A stretch of DNA of 64,000 bases from an uncultured Alphaproteobacteria bacterium (GCA_902611605.1 CACMAH010000006.1:1-64000); one strand, 5' to 3'; shown: positions 35,189 to 46,048, numbered from the stretch's first letter. Notes: a model not told the origin generated them from the sequence alone. Translations and numbers: made by a program.

Positions 35189-36451
35189 ATGCCTATAATT
35201 TTTTCATTAGTTGACTGCAATAATTTTTATGCTTCATGCGAGAGAATCTTTAATCCTAACTTATCCAATAAGCCAATAGTTGTTTTATCCAATAATGATG
35301 GTTGCATTATTGCACGCTCAAATGAGGCAAAAGAACTAGGGATACCTATGGGTGCACCTTATCATCAAACCAAATATTTACTTAAAAAAAATAAAGTATC
35401 TGTATTTTCATCAAACTATCAACTATATGGCGATATCTCTCGAAGAGTAATGAGTAGTCTTTCTATGTTTGTACCAGAAATGGAAGTATATTCTATTGAT
35501 GAAGCTTTTTTAAGATTAGATAAATACTATGGAAAAGATCCCTACTCTCTTGCTTCAGACATACAATTAAAAGTTCTTAAATGGACGGGAATTCCAACAT
35601 CCCATGGAATAGCACCAACAAAAACATTAGCCAAAGTTGCAAATAAAATTGCCAAAAGATCCAATGGTAAAAATATATTTGATCTAACCAATCTTGATAC
35701 TCAAACCAAAATTTTAGCAAGATTACCAATAGAAGATATTTGGGGGATATCAAGTGGGTGGAGTAAAAAACTGCACAATATCGGGATTAAAAATGCGCTG
35801 CAATTGAGAGAAACTGACCCAAGCTTTATACGTAACCATTTAAGCGTAATAGGAGAAAGAATTGTATACGAACTTCGTGGTATTTCTTGCATTGGTTTAG
35901 ATAAAATAATGCCTAAAAAGAATATTTTATCTTCAAAGTCATTTGGGAAATTAATAACTGAATTAGAAGAAATAGAAGAGGCTTTAGCTAATTATACTTT
36001 TCGTGCCTGCCAAAAGTTAAGAAATCAAAATAGCAAAGCTCAAGGTATTTATGTTTTTATTAAAACCAATAAACATAGAATGAATGATCCCCAATACCGC
36101 AACTCAGCAACAAAAGAACTCCCCTACCCCTCGTCAGATTCAAGCTTAATTATTAAAACAGCAAAGCTATTACTACGAGAAATCTATCGACAAGGATTTA
36201 AGTATCAAAAATGCGGTATAATGCTTCTCGACCTTGTAGACTCTGATTATATACAAAATAATTTATTTGAAAAAATACCTCCTCAGAAAAAAGAAAACTT
36301 ATCAAGTATAATCGACGCGATTAATCAAAGTACTGGAAATGAAAGTATCTTCTACGCTTCTCAAGGTATTAAAAGGAGTTGGAAAATGCGTTGTAGCAAA
36401 AGGTCCCAGCGATATACAACGCAATGGAGAGAATTAGTAAAAGCATATTAA
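35189..36451 (+). CDS. umuC: UmuC, catalytic subunit of error-prone DNA polymerase V
   Basis: 420 residues of a Y-family polymerase: LVDCNNFYASCERIFNP at the N-terminus (first catalytic Asp), YSIDEAFLRLD with the paired acidic residues, THGIAPTKT-like SHGIAPTKTLAKVANKIAK, a helix-hairpin-helix around DIWGISSGWSKKL, and the UmuC-type C-terminal region (GIKRSWKMRCSKRSQRYTTQW). It copies damaged DNA during the SOS response. Co-transcribed with umuD. Confidence 0.95.
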   Translation: MPIIFSLVDCNNFYASCERIFNPNLSNKPIVVLSNNDGCIIARSNEAKELGIPMGAPYHQTKYLLKKNKVSVFSSNYQLYGDISRRVMSSLSMFVPEMEVYSIDEAFLRLDKYYGKDPYSLASDIQLKVLKWTGIPTSHGIAPTKTLAKVANKIAKRSNGKNIFDLTNLDTQTKILARLPIEDIWGISSGWSKKLHNIGIKNALQLRETDPSFIRNHLSVIGERIVYELRGISCIGLDKIMPKKNILSSKSFGKLITELEEIEEALANYTFRACQKLRNQNSKAQGIYVFIKTNKHRMNDPQYRNSATKELPYPSSDSSLIIKTAKLLLREIYRQGFKYQKCGIMLLDLVDSDYIQNNLFEKIPPQKKENLSSIIDAINQSTGNESIFYASQGIKRSWKMRCSKRSQRYTTQWRELVKAY

Positions 36452-36497
36452 TAGAAAAAAAAATATTTCTTTGACTAACATGAAATTCAATATAAAG

Positions 36498-38348
36498 TCA
36501 CATCTCTGACTTTAGTTCTTCCAATTCTAGCCATCTTAACTCGTATTTATCTAACTTAGATCTTGCATCAGCAAGATTTTTAGAAGTTAAAAGAAACCCT
36601 TCGGGATCATTTAAATAAAAATTGGAATCTGAAAGATCTTTAGAAAAATTTTCAATTTCTTTTTCTTTTTCTTTAATTTTTAATGGCAGATTTTTTAATT
36701 CAAATTCTAATTTGAAAGAAAGCTTCTTAATACTTTTATTATCACTACCTTTTTCTTCTATTTTTTTAGATGATGAATTTTGTGTAGAACTATGATTAGT
36801 ACTCGATTCTTGTTTTTTGGATTTTTGATAATGAGAAAAATAATCAGAATATCCTCCGATATGCTGTTCAATATCACCATTTCCTTCAAAAGAAAGGATC
36901 TTTGTAACTGTTTGGTCAAGAAAATCTCTATCATGAGAAACTAATAATAAAGTTCCTGCGTAATTTATAAGAATTTCTTCCAACATATCCAATGTTTCCA
37001 TATCAAGGTCATTTGTAGGCTCATCTAAAATAAGACAAGATTTAGGATTAGCTAATATTTTAGAGAGTTGAAGCCTATTTTTTTGACCTCCTGACAAAGT
37101 AGAAACTTTGTCTAAAATTATACTCGATTCAAACATAAAATCTTTAAGATAACCATAAACATGTCGCATCTTGCCTCTAACATTTACATAATCACCACCA
37201 TTTGGAGCAAGTGTATCCTTTAAACTATAGTTATCATTTATATCACTCCTATTTTGGTCAAAATAGGAGTATTCAAAATCTTTTTTAATTTTTATACTTC
37301 CACTATCAACTTTTAATTCTTTTAATAAAAGTTTTAAAAAAGTTGTTTTGCCAGAACCATTCTGACCAATAATTCCAATACGGTCTCCTTTTTTAATGCG
37401 AAAATTAAATCCATTAAGGATTTTTAGTTTTTGTCCATCACTGTAAAATTCCTTATTTACATTATAAAACTCAGCAATTATTTTTGAATGACTATCAAAG
37501 TCTTTTATTGGTTCAATATGTATTTTCTTTGTTGTATGCCTAAAAGAACTTTCATCTTTTTTAAGCTTATCACGCATTTCCTTAACCTTATTAAGCCTTC
37601 TTACATTGCGTTTAACACGTGCCTTTACTCCTCTAGAAGCCCATTCAGCTTCTTGAGCTAATATCTGCTTTCTTCTAGCCAATTCTCGAGCTTCTTGTTC
37701 TAAAAGCATAGAAGACCATTCATCAAAAAATTTAAATCCACGTGAACAAACTCTTAACTTTCCTCGATCAATCCAAAATATTTGGTTCGAAATATTTTCG
37801 AGAAACCTTTTATCATGGGAAATGCAGATTAAAGATCCTCTATAACTATTAAGATAATTCTCTAACCAACTAATAGCATTAAGATCTAAATGATTCGTTG
37901 GTTCATCCAGTAATAATATTTCAGGCTCCTCTACTAAAGCCCTAGCTAAACCTGCTCTCCTAATTTGCCCTCCTGAAAGCATTTTCATTTTTGAAGAAAC
38001 ATTTAATTTTAAAGAATCTGCAATAATATCGACTTTATATTTATAAAGTTCTCTTTCTTCACCTAAAATATTGCTAAAGATAAAATCAAATACTGTTATT
38101 TCTTCATTAAAATTTATCTCCTGACCTAAGTACCCAATAGAAATACATGGTTCAACCCACTTCTCACCTTCATCCAAGCCCTTAACTCCTGAAATAACTT
38201 TCATGATTGTTGACTTACCTGCACCATTTTTACCAATCAAGGCAGTTCTTAAACCCTGATGAATGTTCAAGTCTAAATTCTCAAAAATTGGTGTCTCTTT
38301 ATAGATCACCATTGCATCTCTAATTGAAAGGAGTAGCTGTTGCGACAT
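36498..38348 (-). CDS. uup: ABC-F ATPase, Uup type
   Basis: 616 residues with two ABC domains in one soluble chain and no membrane helices. Domain 1: ALIGKNGAGKSTIMKVISG, LSGGQIRRAGLARAL, LLLDEPTNHLD. Domain 2: GIIGQNGSGKTTFLKLLL, LSGGQKNRLQLSK, LILDEPTNDLD. A Ser/Lys-rich linker and a C-terminal coiled coil (ELKNLPLKIKEKEKEIENF) place it in the Uup group, whose C-terminus binds DNA and which affects transposon excision and ribosome function. Single gene, convergent with umuC. Confidence 0.92.
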   Translation of the reverse strand: MSQQLLLSIRDAMVIYKETPIFENLDLNIHQGLRTALIGKNGAGKSTIMKVISGVKGLDEGEKWVEPCISIGYLGQEINFNEEITVFDFIFSNILGEERELYKYKVDIIADSLKLNVSSKMKMLSGGQIRRAGLARALVEEPEILLLDEPTNHLDLNAISWLENYLNSYRGSLICISHDKRFLENISNQIFWIDRGKLRVCSRGFKFFDEWSSMLLEQEARELARRKQILAQEAEWASRGVKARVKRNVRRLNKVKEMRDKLKKDESSFRHTTKKIHIEPIKDFDSHSKIIAEFYNVNKEFYSDGQKLKILNGFNFRIKKGDRIGIIGQNGSGKTTFLKLLLKELKVDSGSIKIKKDFEYSYFDQNRSDINDNYSLKDTLAPNGGDYVNVRGKMRHVYGYLKDFMFESSIILDKVSTLSGGQKNRLQLSKILANPKSCLILDEPTNDLDMETLDMLEEILINYAGTLLLVSHDRDFLDQTVTKILSFEGNGDIEQHIGGYSDYFSHYQKSKKQESSTNHSSTQNSSSKKIEEKGSDNKSIKKLSFKLEFELKNLPLKIKEKEKEIENFSKDLSDSNFYLNDPEGFLLTSKNLADARSKLDKYELRWLELEELKSEM

Positions 38349-38419
38349 TATAAACCTTGTTCAAATTCTCGAATTTTTTTAATTGATTTATATTTCTTAA
38401 ATAGCCTATAAATCTTCTT

Positions 38420-39607
38420 TTGAATAAACACATTAATTATATTAATTTTGCGGCAAGTCAAACTATGAATTTCTATGAAAAAGCCATAATAAAAAGTGAG
38501 TTTTTTATTAAAGATAGTATTCTAAAATATGATCAGCTTAGGAATTATGATTTTGGACCAAATAAAAGAGATAATGTTTCTGGTCTATCTCCATTTTTCA
38601 GCCATAGAATTTTATTTGAATATCATTTGATTGATAAAATACTCCAAATGCACCAATATTCTAGAGTTGAAAAATTTATCCAAGAGATTTTTTGGAGAAT
38701 CTACTGGAAGGGCTGGATGGAAATTAGGCCCTCTGTTTGGGATAATTTCCTTGAAGGTTTAAATAGAATAAAATTCAACAAAAAAGACTACGAAAATGCA
38801 ATTAATGCTAAAACAAAACTCTCATGTTTTAATGACTGGGTTATTGAATTAAAAGAATATAATTATCTTCATAATCATACAAGAATGTGGTTTGCTAGTA
38901 TATGGATATTTACACTTAAACTGCCTTGGCAATTAGGTGCAAAATTTTTTTTAGAAAATTTAAAAGATGGGGATGCATCTTCTAACACATTAAGTTGGAA
39001 GTGGGTTGCAGGTTTACAAACTAAAGGTAAAAATTATTTAGCTAATTCAAGAAATATAGAAAAGTTTACAAATAATAGATATGCAAATATTCCATTAATT
39101 GATACTGCTTTTCCAAAAACCGAACTTTTTTTTCCTTTAATTCAAAAATTACCCAAAAATCATAATGAGAAAAAATATCCTAATTTAGTTATTCTTGATA
39201 CGGATCTATTTATTTATGATCGTTTAGATCTAATGAAAAAATATGAAAAAATTTATTTTATTTTGTTAGATAATGAAGATCGAACAATACAGATTAGTAA
39301 AAATGTATACAATTTTAAGAAAGAAATAATGAATGATGTGAGTCAGTCGCTCCCTAACTCTTACTTAATATCTAGTCAAAATTTCAAAAATCAAATAAAT
39401 AAACTAGAAGGTATTGATATCATTTACCCAAATGTAGGAGAAAACTTAGATTTTATGGCTATAATAAGTAAGGAAAATCAACTAAAAACTAATTACCTAT
39501 ATAGGGAAATCGATCTTTTTTGTTGGCAGTACTGCCAAAAAGGATTTTTTAATTTTAAAAAAAATATTCCTTTTATCTTAAATGAAATACGTAACAAACA
39601 TTTATAA
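38420..39607 (+). CDS. Photolyase/cryptochrome-like FAD protein with apparently permuted domains
   Basis: 395 residues. The first about 215 residues match the FAD-binding helical domain of photolyases: VSGLSPFFSHRILFEYH, FIQEIFWRIYWKGWM, YLHNHTRMWFASIWIF, DGDASSNTLSWKWVAG. Normally that domain is C-terminal to an alpha/beta antenna domain. Here the remaining residues (PNLVILDTDLFIYDRLDLM onwards) look like a short alpha/beta domain placed after it. No N-terminal antenna domain exists: the upstream spacer is 71 bases. It could be a light-driven DNA repair enzyme or a blue-light sensor. It overlaps by 6 bases the convergent flavoprotein gene. Confidence 0.8.
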   Translation: MNKHINYINFAASQTMNFYEKAIIKSEFFIKDSILKYDQLRNYDFGPNKRDNVSGLSPFFSHRILFEYHLIDKILQMHQYSRVEKFIQEIFWRIYWKGWMEIRPSVWDNFLEGLNRIKFNKKDYENAINAKTKLSCFNDWVIELKEYNYLHNHTRMWFASIWIFTLKLPWQLGAKFFLENLKDGDASSNTLSWKWVAGLQTKGKNYLANSRNIEKFTNNRYANIPLIDTAFPKTELFFPLIQKLPKNHNEKKYPNLVILDTDLFIYDRLDLMKKYEKIYFILLDNEDRTIQISKNVYNFKKEIMNDVSQSLPNSYLISSQNFKNQINKLEGIDIIYPNVGENLDFMAIISKENQLKTNYLYREIDLFCWQYCQKGFFNFKKNIPFILNEIRNKHL

Positions 39608-40564
39608 AAGATTTTTTACAACCTTTTCTCCAGAAATAAATGCATCTTCTATTGTGGGACCTACAGTCCAATCACCAGCAAATCCAATAGACTTATCTTT
39701 ATTCACATTAGGAATAGAAGGAGATAACCAATTTATTACTTGCGAATATCGCCATTTATGACAGTAGGTACTACTAATATTATATTTCTTGAAATGAGTA
39801 ATTTTTTTACTGAGCAGCAATAAACATTTCCTTATTAGTGTCTCTTTATCATATTCAAAATTAATTTCACTCCATTTATTTGACATCCTAACAACAACTG
39901 AATTTGTTTGATTATTACTAAAAGTTATACCACAAAATAATGTGCTTAAATCACCTGCATCATCTTCAAAAAAAGAGTATTTTGGAATATCAACTTTTTG
40001 ATCAAAAGCTATTAAAAAAGCCAAACATTTAGAATACTTTATTTTATTTATTTCATTGACTATTTGAGGATTAATTTTCTTTATCAATTCTGATGCTTGA
40101 GGAGCTGGAACTGATAAAACAATCTTTTTTGTTATTATAAATTTATTATCACTACAATTTACTATAAAAAAATTACCATCTCTTTCAACATTTATAGCCT
40201 TTGTTTTTTGTTTTATAATTAAATTTTTATTAAAGTATTCAAAAAATGATCTCATCATAGGGCTTGGATAATAAACTATTTGAGATTTATTGCGGATATT
40301 TTTAATTACGGTTCTCGAAATATTTTTATTATGTTTCAGTAAGTTGAAAAAAGATAAACTTTTTTTTATTTTGCTTCTGGATATAAATGGGGCTCCATGA
40401 TTAAAATAAATATTATTTAGATTTTTCGAACATATTCTACCGCCAACATGAAAACCTTTATCAATAATTAAAATATTATTAATTTTTTTTTTCTTGGCTT
40501 CCAAATAAACTGATAAACCTGAAATACCAGAACCTATTATTAATAAATCAATGTTTTTTGTCAT
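39602..40564 (-). CDS. FAD-dependent amine-oxidase/renalase-like oxidoreductase
   Basis: 320 residues starting with a dinucleotide-binding motif LLIIGSGISGLSVYLEAKK, an FAD ribose-binding Asp in LIIDKGFHVGGRI, and ending with FAGDWTVGPTIEDAFISGE, the usual C-terminal FAD motif. The layout is that of short renalase-like or NAD(P)-binding amine oxidase-related proteins. Substrate unknown. It is tail to tail with the photolyase-like gene. Similar pairings in other marine bacteria would support a joint role, but I cannot check here. Confidence 0.85.
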   Translation of the reverse strand: MTKNIDLLIIGSGISGLSVYLEAKKKKINNILIIDKGFHVGGRICSKNLNNIYFNHGAPFISRSKIKKSLSFFNLLKHNKNISRTVIKNIRNKSQIVYYPSPMMRSFFEYFNKNLIIKQKTKAINVERDGNFFIVNCSDNKFIITKKIVLSVPAPQASELIKKINPQIVNEINKIKYSKCLAFLIAFDQKVDIPKYSFFEDDAGDLSTLFCGITFSNNQTNSVVVRMSNKWSEINFEYDKETLIRKCLLLLSKKITHFKKYNISSTYCHKWRYSQVINWLSPSIPNVNKDKSIGFAGDWTVGPTIEDAFISGEKVVKNLL

Positions 40565-40703
40565 GTAATCAAATTCACCAGTTAAATTATTATTGACTAT
40601 TTGAGAAATAAGTTTGAATAAAATTCAAATGGACATTTTATCGCATTCAAATTGAAAAAAAAATAAACAAATAAAAATAATTATAATTCATGAGGTGAAA
40701 AAA

Positions 40704-40955
40704 ATGAAAACGTTATCAATACTAACTCTTTCCATAAGTCTTATTGGTACTCAGATTTTAGCATCTGGTTGCTCTGAAATGGCTGCATTTAATACAAAAG
40801 TCAACAACTTTTTGGAAACAGCAAACCTTAGTAACGAAACCAAAAGTAAAATCAATAAACTATCTAATGATTGTAAAAATATGCATGACATGGGTATGGA
40901 AGTTAGTACCATAGACTCATGCAAAGAAGTAATGAGTATGGTGGAAATATACTAA
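40704..40955 (+). CDS. Small secreted protein, unknown
   Basis: 83 residues from the ATG at 40704, chosen over the track's GTG at 40695 because GAGGTG at 40692-40697 is then a well-spaced ribosome site. MKTLSILTLSISLIGTQILASG is a signal peptide, with a possible lipobox-like ASGC just after. The mature part is helical and has three cysteines (GCSEMAAF, LSNDCKNMHD, DSCKEVM). No family recognised. It precedes the tRNA-Pro gene on the other strand. Confidence 0.65.
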   Translation: MKTLSILTLSISLIGTQILASGCSEMAAFNTKVNNFLETANLSNETKSKINKLSNDCKNMHDMGMEVSTIDSCKEVMSMVEIY

Positions 40956-41067
40956 TTTTGTATTAAATCAGTATGATTGTTTTGAAGTAATAAGTTTAAT
41001 TTTTGTGTTTTAGAATTCTTTTCAAAAATATAATTTATTATTTGTATACATATACTACTTAATCAGA

Positions 41068-41144
<77 letters not shown>

Positions 41145-41255
41145 TTAAAACTTTATTATTATTTAAAAGCAAGAATGAAAAGCTTTTTTTTGAATTTTTG
41201 CTCTCAATATTGTTTATTACGTCTTATTATAAGTTTAAATATAAATATTTAACCA

Positions 41256-41765
41256 TTAATCTTTTTCTTTAAAAAGTATTTGATCATCCCATGTCAAAAT
41301 AGTATCTGCCATTTTCCCACGTGGACCTTCAGTCACTGTGAGTACTATTGCTTCTCCAGTTTCTAAATCAGAAAGACCTGATCTTTTCAAAGTTTCTATA
41401 TGCAAAAAAATATCATCATTAGATTTAAAAATATTAGCAAATCCAAATCCTTTTGATTTATTAAACCATTTAACTCTCGCTGGATGCAAATCAAAATCAT
41501 TAATTTTATTTACAGAATGATCATTTTCTTTAGGATTTTTTATATCCTCTGAATTCAGGATATTATAAATTTTAGATACTTGTATACCTTTATCAGTTTC
41601 TAAAAATTCAAACTCAATTTTTGTGTCCTCAGATACAGAAGTTCTTCCAAAATTTTTTAAAACATTAGCATGAAGAAGGACATCACCTCCCCCATCCTCT
41701 AGCACAAGGAAGCCAAAGCCTTTATCTATATCAAACCATTTTACATGGCCGAATACTCTTTTCAT
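41256..41765 (-). CDS. Double cold-shock-domain protein
   Basis: 169 residues with two CspA-type domains. The first (residues 3-68) has GHVKWFDIDKGFGFLVLEDG and DVLLHANVL. The second (about 100-165) has ARVKWFNKSKGFGFANIF and DIFLHIETL. These bind single-stranded RNA or DNA, with RNP1 (KGFGF) and RNP2 (hLH) motifs in both. A charged linker joins them. Tandem CspA proteins of this length are typical of alphaproteobacteria. Cold or stationary-phase control is likely but not visible here. Confidence 0.92.
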   Translation of the reverse strand: MKRVFGHVKWFDIDKGFGFLVLEDGGGDVLLHANVLKNFGRTSVSEDTKIEFEFLETDKGIQVSKIYNILNSEDIKNPKENDHSVNKINDFDLHPARVKWFNKSKGFGFANIFKSNDDIFLHIETLKRSGLSDLETGEAIVLTVTEGPRGKMADTILTWDDQILFKEKD

Positions 41766-41866
41766 CGTTCAAGACTCCCTCTATAAACATCTTGAACTTT
41801 TTAAATTGTAAAAAAAAAATTAGAAATAAGCAACTGATTTAGAATTTATACTTATTATAAAAAAAA

Positions 41867-42448
41867 TTATGGATACAAATTATCAATAGACCACTTCTGA
41901 TCTAAGTCTAATCTCTTCCATAACTCTCTTTCATGTAATCGAAATTTTCCTTCCTTCCAAAATTCTATTGATAAAGGACGTATTCTAATACCTCCCCAAA
42001 AAGGTGGCCTAGGTGGATTAGATTTAAATTTTTTTTCCATAAGGGCAATTCTTTCTAGAAGTTCTTCTCTATTCTTTAATTTTGAACTTTGTTTTGAAGC
42101 CCATGCTCCAATTCTTGAACCTAATGCTCTTGAATTGTAATAATCATCTGCAACTATTCCATTTTCTTTTTCTGCAATTCCTCTGATTCGTATTTGCTTT
42201 GCTAATGATTTCCAATGAAAAGAAAAAGCTACATTATTATTATTTTCTATTTCATTGCCTTTTTGTGAATTATAATTTGTGAAGAAAACGAAAGAATCGC
42301 TATCAATTTTTCTTAGTAATACAGTCCTAATATTTGGGAACCCAGTATCATCAACTGTTGCAAGTGTTATTGCATCAGGATCATTGATTTCTGTTTTTTT
42401 TGCTTCATTATACCAATCCACAATTTTTGTAATAGGATTTTTATCCAT
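41867..42448 (-). CDS. pdxH: Pyridoxamine 5'-phosphate oxidase
   Basis: 193 residues. Oxidises pyridoxamine or pyridoxine phosphate to pyridoxal phosphate with FMN. Seen: DWYNEAKKTEINDPDAITLAT, NIRTVLLRKID, FFTNYNSQKGNEIENN, AWASKQSS, and the C-terminal FWGGIRIRPLSIEFWKEGKFRLHER, nearly identical to family consensus. It lies divergent from fabI across about 128 bases. Confidence 0.95.
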   Translation of the reverse strand: MDKNPITKIVDWYNEAKKTEINDPDAITLATVDDTGFPNIRTVLLRKIDSDSFVFFTNYNSQKGNEIENNNNVAFSFHWKSLAKQIRIRGIAEKENGIVADDYYNSRALGSRIGAWASKQSSKLKNREELLERIALMEKKFKSNPPRPPFWGGIRIRPLSIEFWKEGKFRLHERELWKRLDLDQKWSIDNLYP

Positions 42449-42576
42449 AATTTCTCCATAAAATATTATCTTTGATAAAAAAAGAAATTCATTTAAATAT
42501 ACAGCATGATATAATTACATATACTTTTATTAAAAGGTTTAACAAATATTTAAAGAACAAATTACTCGGGATAATA

Positions 42577-43407
42577 ATGTTTGAGAATTTATTGAAAAAT
42601 AAAAAAGGCCTTATTATGGGCGTAGCTAATAGCAAATCCATTGCTTGGGGTATAGCAGAAGTCTGCAGCCAAGCTGGAGCTAAACTTGCATTCACATATC
42701 AATCTGAAGCTTTATTAAAAAGATTGCAACCATTAGCTAAAAACATCGATAGCACTATGTTAATTGAATGTGATGTAAGCGATCCTAAATCTATAGATCA
42801 AACTTTTAAAAAACTAAAAAATCATTGGGGTAGTATTGATTTCGTTGTCCATGCTATTGGATTTTCTAATAAAGAGGAACTTAGAGGACGATATATAGAG
42901 ACTAGTAAGGAAAACTTTACCAATACACTGGCTATATCGACTTTTTCCTTAACTGAAGTAGCTAAAAAGGCTGAATCAATCCTAAATCAAGGGGGATCGA
43001 TTCTTACTTTAACTTACTATGGTTCTGAAAAAGTACTTCCACACTATAATGTGATGGGTGTTGCGAAAGCAGCACTTGAATCATCAGTAAGATATTTAGC
43101 AATGGATTTGGGCAAAAAAAACATAAGAGTTAATTCATTATCAGCTGGCACTATAAAAACACTCGCAGCATCAGGTATTGGAGATTTTAGATATATCATG
43201 AAATGGAACGAGTTAAATTCACCACTAAAAAGGAATGTAACACAAAATGAAGTTGGCAAAGCAGCACTTTTTTTATTATCAGATATGTCATCAGGTGTTA
43301 CGGGTGAGAACTTACATGTAGATTCAGGTTATCACATCGTTGGTATGAAAGCAGAAGATGCTCCAGATATTGACGTAGTTACGGGTAGAAAGGAAAACGA
43401 TCATTGA
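42577..43407 (+). CDS. fabI: Enoyl-[acyl-carrier-protein] reductase (NADH), FabI
   Basis: 276 residues from the ATG at 42577. The track extends 35 codons upstream, but that extension is unlike FabI, and homologues begin close to [18 protein letters not shown]. Reduces enoyl-ACP in the last step of fatty-acid elongation. Seen: [22 protein letters not shown], the catalytic Tyr and Lys spaced six apart (YNVMGVAK), [18 protein letters not shown] and [12 protein letters not shown]. The stop overlaps the TTG start of gpt. Confidence 0.95.
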   Translation: MFENLLKNKKGLIMGVANSKSIAWGIAEVCSQAGAKLAFTYQSEALLKRLQPLAKNIDSTMLIECDVSDPKSIDQTFKKLKNHWGSIDFVVHAIGFSNKEELRGRYIETSKENFTNTLAISTFSLTEVAKKAESILNQGGSILTLTYYGSEKVLPHYNVMGVAKAALESSVRYLAMDLGKKNIRVNSLSAGTIKTLAASGIGDFRYIMKWNELNSPLKRNVTQNEVGKAALFLLSDMSSGVTGENLHVDSGYHIVGMKAEDAPDIDVVTGRKENDH

Positions 43408-43907
43408 AAGATAAATTACCTTACGAAAAAGGATTTCACGTCTCATGGGACCAAATTCATAGAGACAGTCGTGCTCTAGCTTGGCGATTAGAAAATAAAG
43501 GACCTGAGAATGGTCATTGGAGAGGATTAATTGCAATTACTCGCGGTGGAATGGTGCCAGCTATGATTATTGCTAGAGAATTAGATATAAGGCTTGTAGA
43601 AACTATCTCAATTAAATCTTATGATCATAAAAATCAGTCTGAGGCAAAAATACTAAAGGATCCAAATGCAAATTTAATTTCTGATGGATCAGGGATTGTA
43701 ATTATTGATGATTTAGTTGACAGTGGTAAAACTATGCAATTAGTAAAAGAGATGTATCCAAAAGCTCATTATGCATCAGTTTATGCAAAACCTCATGGTA
43801 AAAAAATTGTTGATACTTTTATAACAGAAGTCAGCCAAGATACTTGGATTTTTTTTCCATGGGATATGGCATTACAGTATGTTGCCCCGTTTCGTGGCGA
43901 TGGTTAA
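43404..43907 (+). CDS. gpt: Xanthine phosphoribosyltransferase
   Basis: 167 residues. Salvages xanthine and guanine with PRPP. The PRPP-binding motif is [13 protein letters not shown], and [20 protein letters not shown] and [19 protein letters not shown] are typical of the Gpt group. The TTG start overlaps the fabI stop (4 bases), indicating translational coupling. Usual family length. Confidence 0.93.
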   Translation: MKDKLPYEKGFHVSWDQIHRDSRALAWRLENKGPENGHWRGLIAITRGGMVPAMIIARELDIRLVETISIKSYDHKNQSEAKILKDPNANLISDGSGIVIIDDLVDSGKTMQLVKEMYPKAHYASVYAKPHGKKIVDTFITEVSQDTWIFFPWDMALQYVAPFRGDG

Positions 43908-43955
43908 TAGTAAAAATAGAGCTACTTCGTAAATATATGAAGACTGTACATATCT

Positions 43956-44765
43956 ATGAAAAAATCATTTAAAACCAAAGAAATCAATTCTTTAGATGAC
44001 TTATTAAATATTATAAATCATTTAAGAAATCCAAAACATGGATGTGAATGGGATATTAAACAAACTGCTAAGACATTAAGTCCTCACATCATAGAGGAAG
44101 CCTATGAGTTAGTAGAAGCTTTAGAATCTGAAAACACAGAAAACATTATAGATGAACTAGGAGATGTACTTCTGCAAGTAATATTTCAATGCCAAATCGC
44201 TACTGAAAATAAATTGTTTAAATTCAGAGACGTAGTCGATAAGGCCGCAAAAAAAATGATCAGAAGACATCCACATATATTTGGTGAGCAAAAAGAAAAA
44301 AGAAGTATTGAAGAACAAAAAAAATTTTGGGAAGAAATCAAAACAAAGGAAAGAAAAGAAAAAGGAGAAAAAAAATCTACTTTTACTGAGTTTAATAAAT
44401 TTAAACCACCTATCAACCAAGCAATTAAATTACAAAAAACTGCAAGCTCTCTTGGTATGGATTTTTCAAATACTAGTGAAGTTATTTTAAAGATTGAAGA
44501 AGAAACACGTGAAGTTAAGAACACCTTAAAAAATAATAATTTCAAAGAAAAAAAAGAAGAAATTGGGGATTTATTTTTCTCAGTAATTAATTTAACAAGA
44601 TTATTAAATTTTGACCCAGAAATATGTATTTATGAGGCTAATAAAAAATTTGCAAAGCGATGCGAAATTTATTTTTCTCTAAAAGAAAAAAATAACGATT
44701 CCTTAAGTAAAGAAGAGGATTATAAACTATGGCAACTAACAAAAAAATTTGAAAGTGAAGAATGA
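43956..44765 (+). CDS. mazG: Nucleoside triphosphate pyrophosphohydrolase (MazG)
   Basis: 269 residues with two MazG modules: [20 protein letters not shown] and [11 protein letters not shown] with [13 protein letters not shown] in the first, and [10 protein letters not shown] with [13 protein letters not shown] in the second, the EExxE and ExxD metal ligands in each. Hydrolyses NTPs and dNTPs to monophosphates, thought to cleanse the pool and to lower ppGpp. Lys-rich linker in the middle. Its stop overlaps the enolase start (ATGA). Confidence 0.93.
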   Translation: MKKSFKTKEINSLDDLLNIINHLRNPKHGCEWDIKQTAKTLSPHIIEEAYELVEALESENTENIIDELGDVLLQVIFQCQIATENKLFKFRDVVDKAAKKMIRRHPHIFGEQKEKRSIEEQKKFWEEIKTKERKEKGEKKSTFTEFNKFKPPINQAIKLQKTASSLGMDFSNTSEVILKIEEETREVKNTLKNNNFKEKKEEIGDLFFSVINLTRLLNFDPEICIYEANKKFAKRCEIYFSLKEKNNDSLSKEEDYKLWQLTKKFESEE

Positions 44766-46048
44766 GTATCATTAAACAAGTAAAGGCAAGAGAAATAATT
44801 GATAGCAGAGGTAATCCTACTTTAGAGGTGGATGTCTTTTTAAATAGTGGTGATTTTGGTAGAGCATCTGTTCCTTCTGGGGCATCAACTGGGAAACATG
44901 AAGCCTTAGAGTTAAGGGACAGTAATTCCAAAATATTCCATGGTAAAGGCGTCACTAAAGCTGTTAATTCAGTTAATAATGAAATAAATTCATTATTAGT
45001 TGGAAAAAATGTACATGAACAAGAACTAATAGACCAATCAATGATAGATATGGATGGAACTTCAAATAAATCTAACTTGGGAGCAAATGCTATTTTAGGA
45101 ACTTCTATCGCGGTTGCTCAAGCTAGTGCATCATTTAATAAAAATCCATTATATCGTAATTTCTGTTCTGTTAGTCAAACTAAATACAAATTACCAATGC
45201 CAATGATGAATATATTAAATGGTGGAATGCACGCAAATAATGATCTTGATATACAAGAATTTATGATAATTCCAACTTCTGCAAATTCATTCTTCAACGC
45301 AGTAAGAATGGGGTGTGAAGTTTTTCATACGCTTAAAAAGATTTTGCACAAAAAAAACTTCTCAACTGCAGTTGGAGATGAAGGTGGTTTTGCACCACAA
45401 TTAGCAAATACGGATTTAGCAATTGAAATGATTTTAATGGCTATTGAAAAATCTGGATATATCCCAGGGAAAGATTTTCTTTTAGCATTAGATTGTGCCT
45501 CAAGCGAGTATTTCAAAGATGGATATTATTGTATGAATGGAGAAAAACTTAAATTAAATTCAAAGGAAAAAGTAAATTTTTTAAAAAATTTAGTTGAGAA
45601 ATATCCTATAATTTCGATTGAAGATGGGATGGCAGAAGATGATTGGGCAGGATGGCAAGAAATATCCCTTCAACTAGCTAATAAATGCCAATTAGTAGGT
45701 GACGATTTATTTGCGACTAATCCAAAAAGATTAGAAAAGGGAATAAAAGAAAACGCTGGAAATGCTATACTCATAAAATATAACCAAATTGGTACTATAT
45801 CAGAAACTCTAAAAGTAATTCTAATGGCGAAATCTAATGATTTTCTAAATATTTTTTCACATAGATCAGGAGAAACCGAAGATGTTTCGATATCAGATTT
45901 ATCTGTTGCCACAGGTGTTGGGCAAATTAAAACTGGTTCTCTAAGTAGAACTGATAGAGTAGCCAAATATAATCAGTTAATAAGAATAGAACAAGAACTT
46001 AAGGAAAATTGTTATATTTCTGAAGATTTAGAAAAATTTTGTAATTAA
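44762..46048 (+). CDS. eno: Enolase
   Basis: 428 residues, normal length. Interconverts 2-phosphoglycerate and phosphoenolpyruvate. Signature stretches: [44 protein letters not shown] (catalytic Glu), [21 protein letters not shown] and [15 protein letters not shown], with the Lys in [11 protein letters not shown]. Coupled to mazG by a 4-base overlap, and tail to tail with the acyltransferase gene. Confidence 0.97.
   Translation: MSIIKQVKAREIIDSRGNPTLEVDVFLNSGDFGRASVPSGASTGKHEALELRDSNSKIFHGKGVTKAVNSVNNEINSLLVGKNVHEQELIDQSMIDMDGTSNKSNLGANAILGTSIAVAQASASFNKNPLYRNFCSVSQTKYKLPMPMMNILNGGMHANNDLDIQEFMIIPTSANSFFNAVRMGCEVFHTLKKILHKKNFSTAVGDEGGFAPQLANTDLAIEMILMAIEKSGYIPGKDFLLALDCASSEYFKDGYYCMNGEKLKLNSKEKVNFLKNLVEKYPIISIEDGMAEDDWAGWQEISLQLANKCQLVGDDLFATNPKRLEKGIKENAGNAILIKYNQIGTISETLKVILMAKSNDFLNIFSHRSGETEDVSISDLSVATGVGQIKTGSLSRTDRVAKYNQLIRIEQELKENCYISEDLEKFCN

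Noticed and set aside
42472-42576. N-terminal extension of FabI in the ORF track
   Set aside because: The 35 extra codons are AT-rich and unlike FabI. The family start corresponds to the ATG at 42577.
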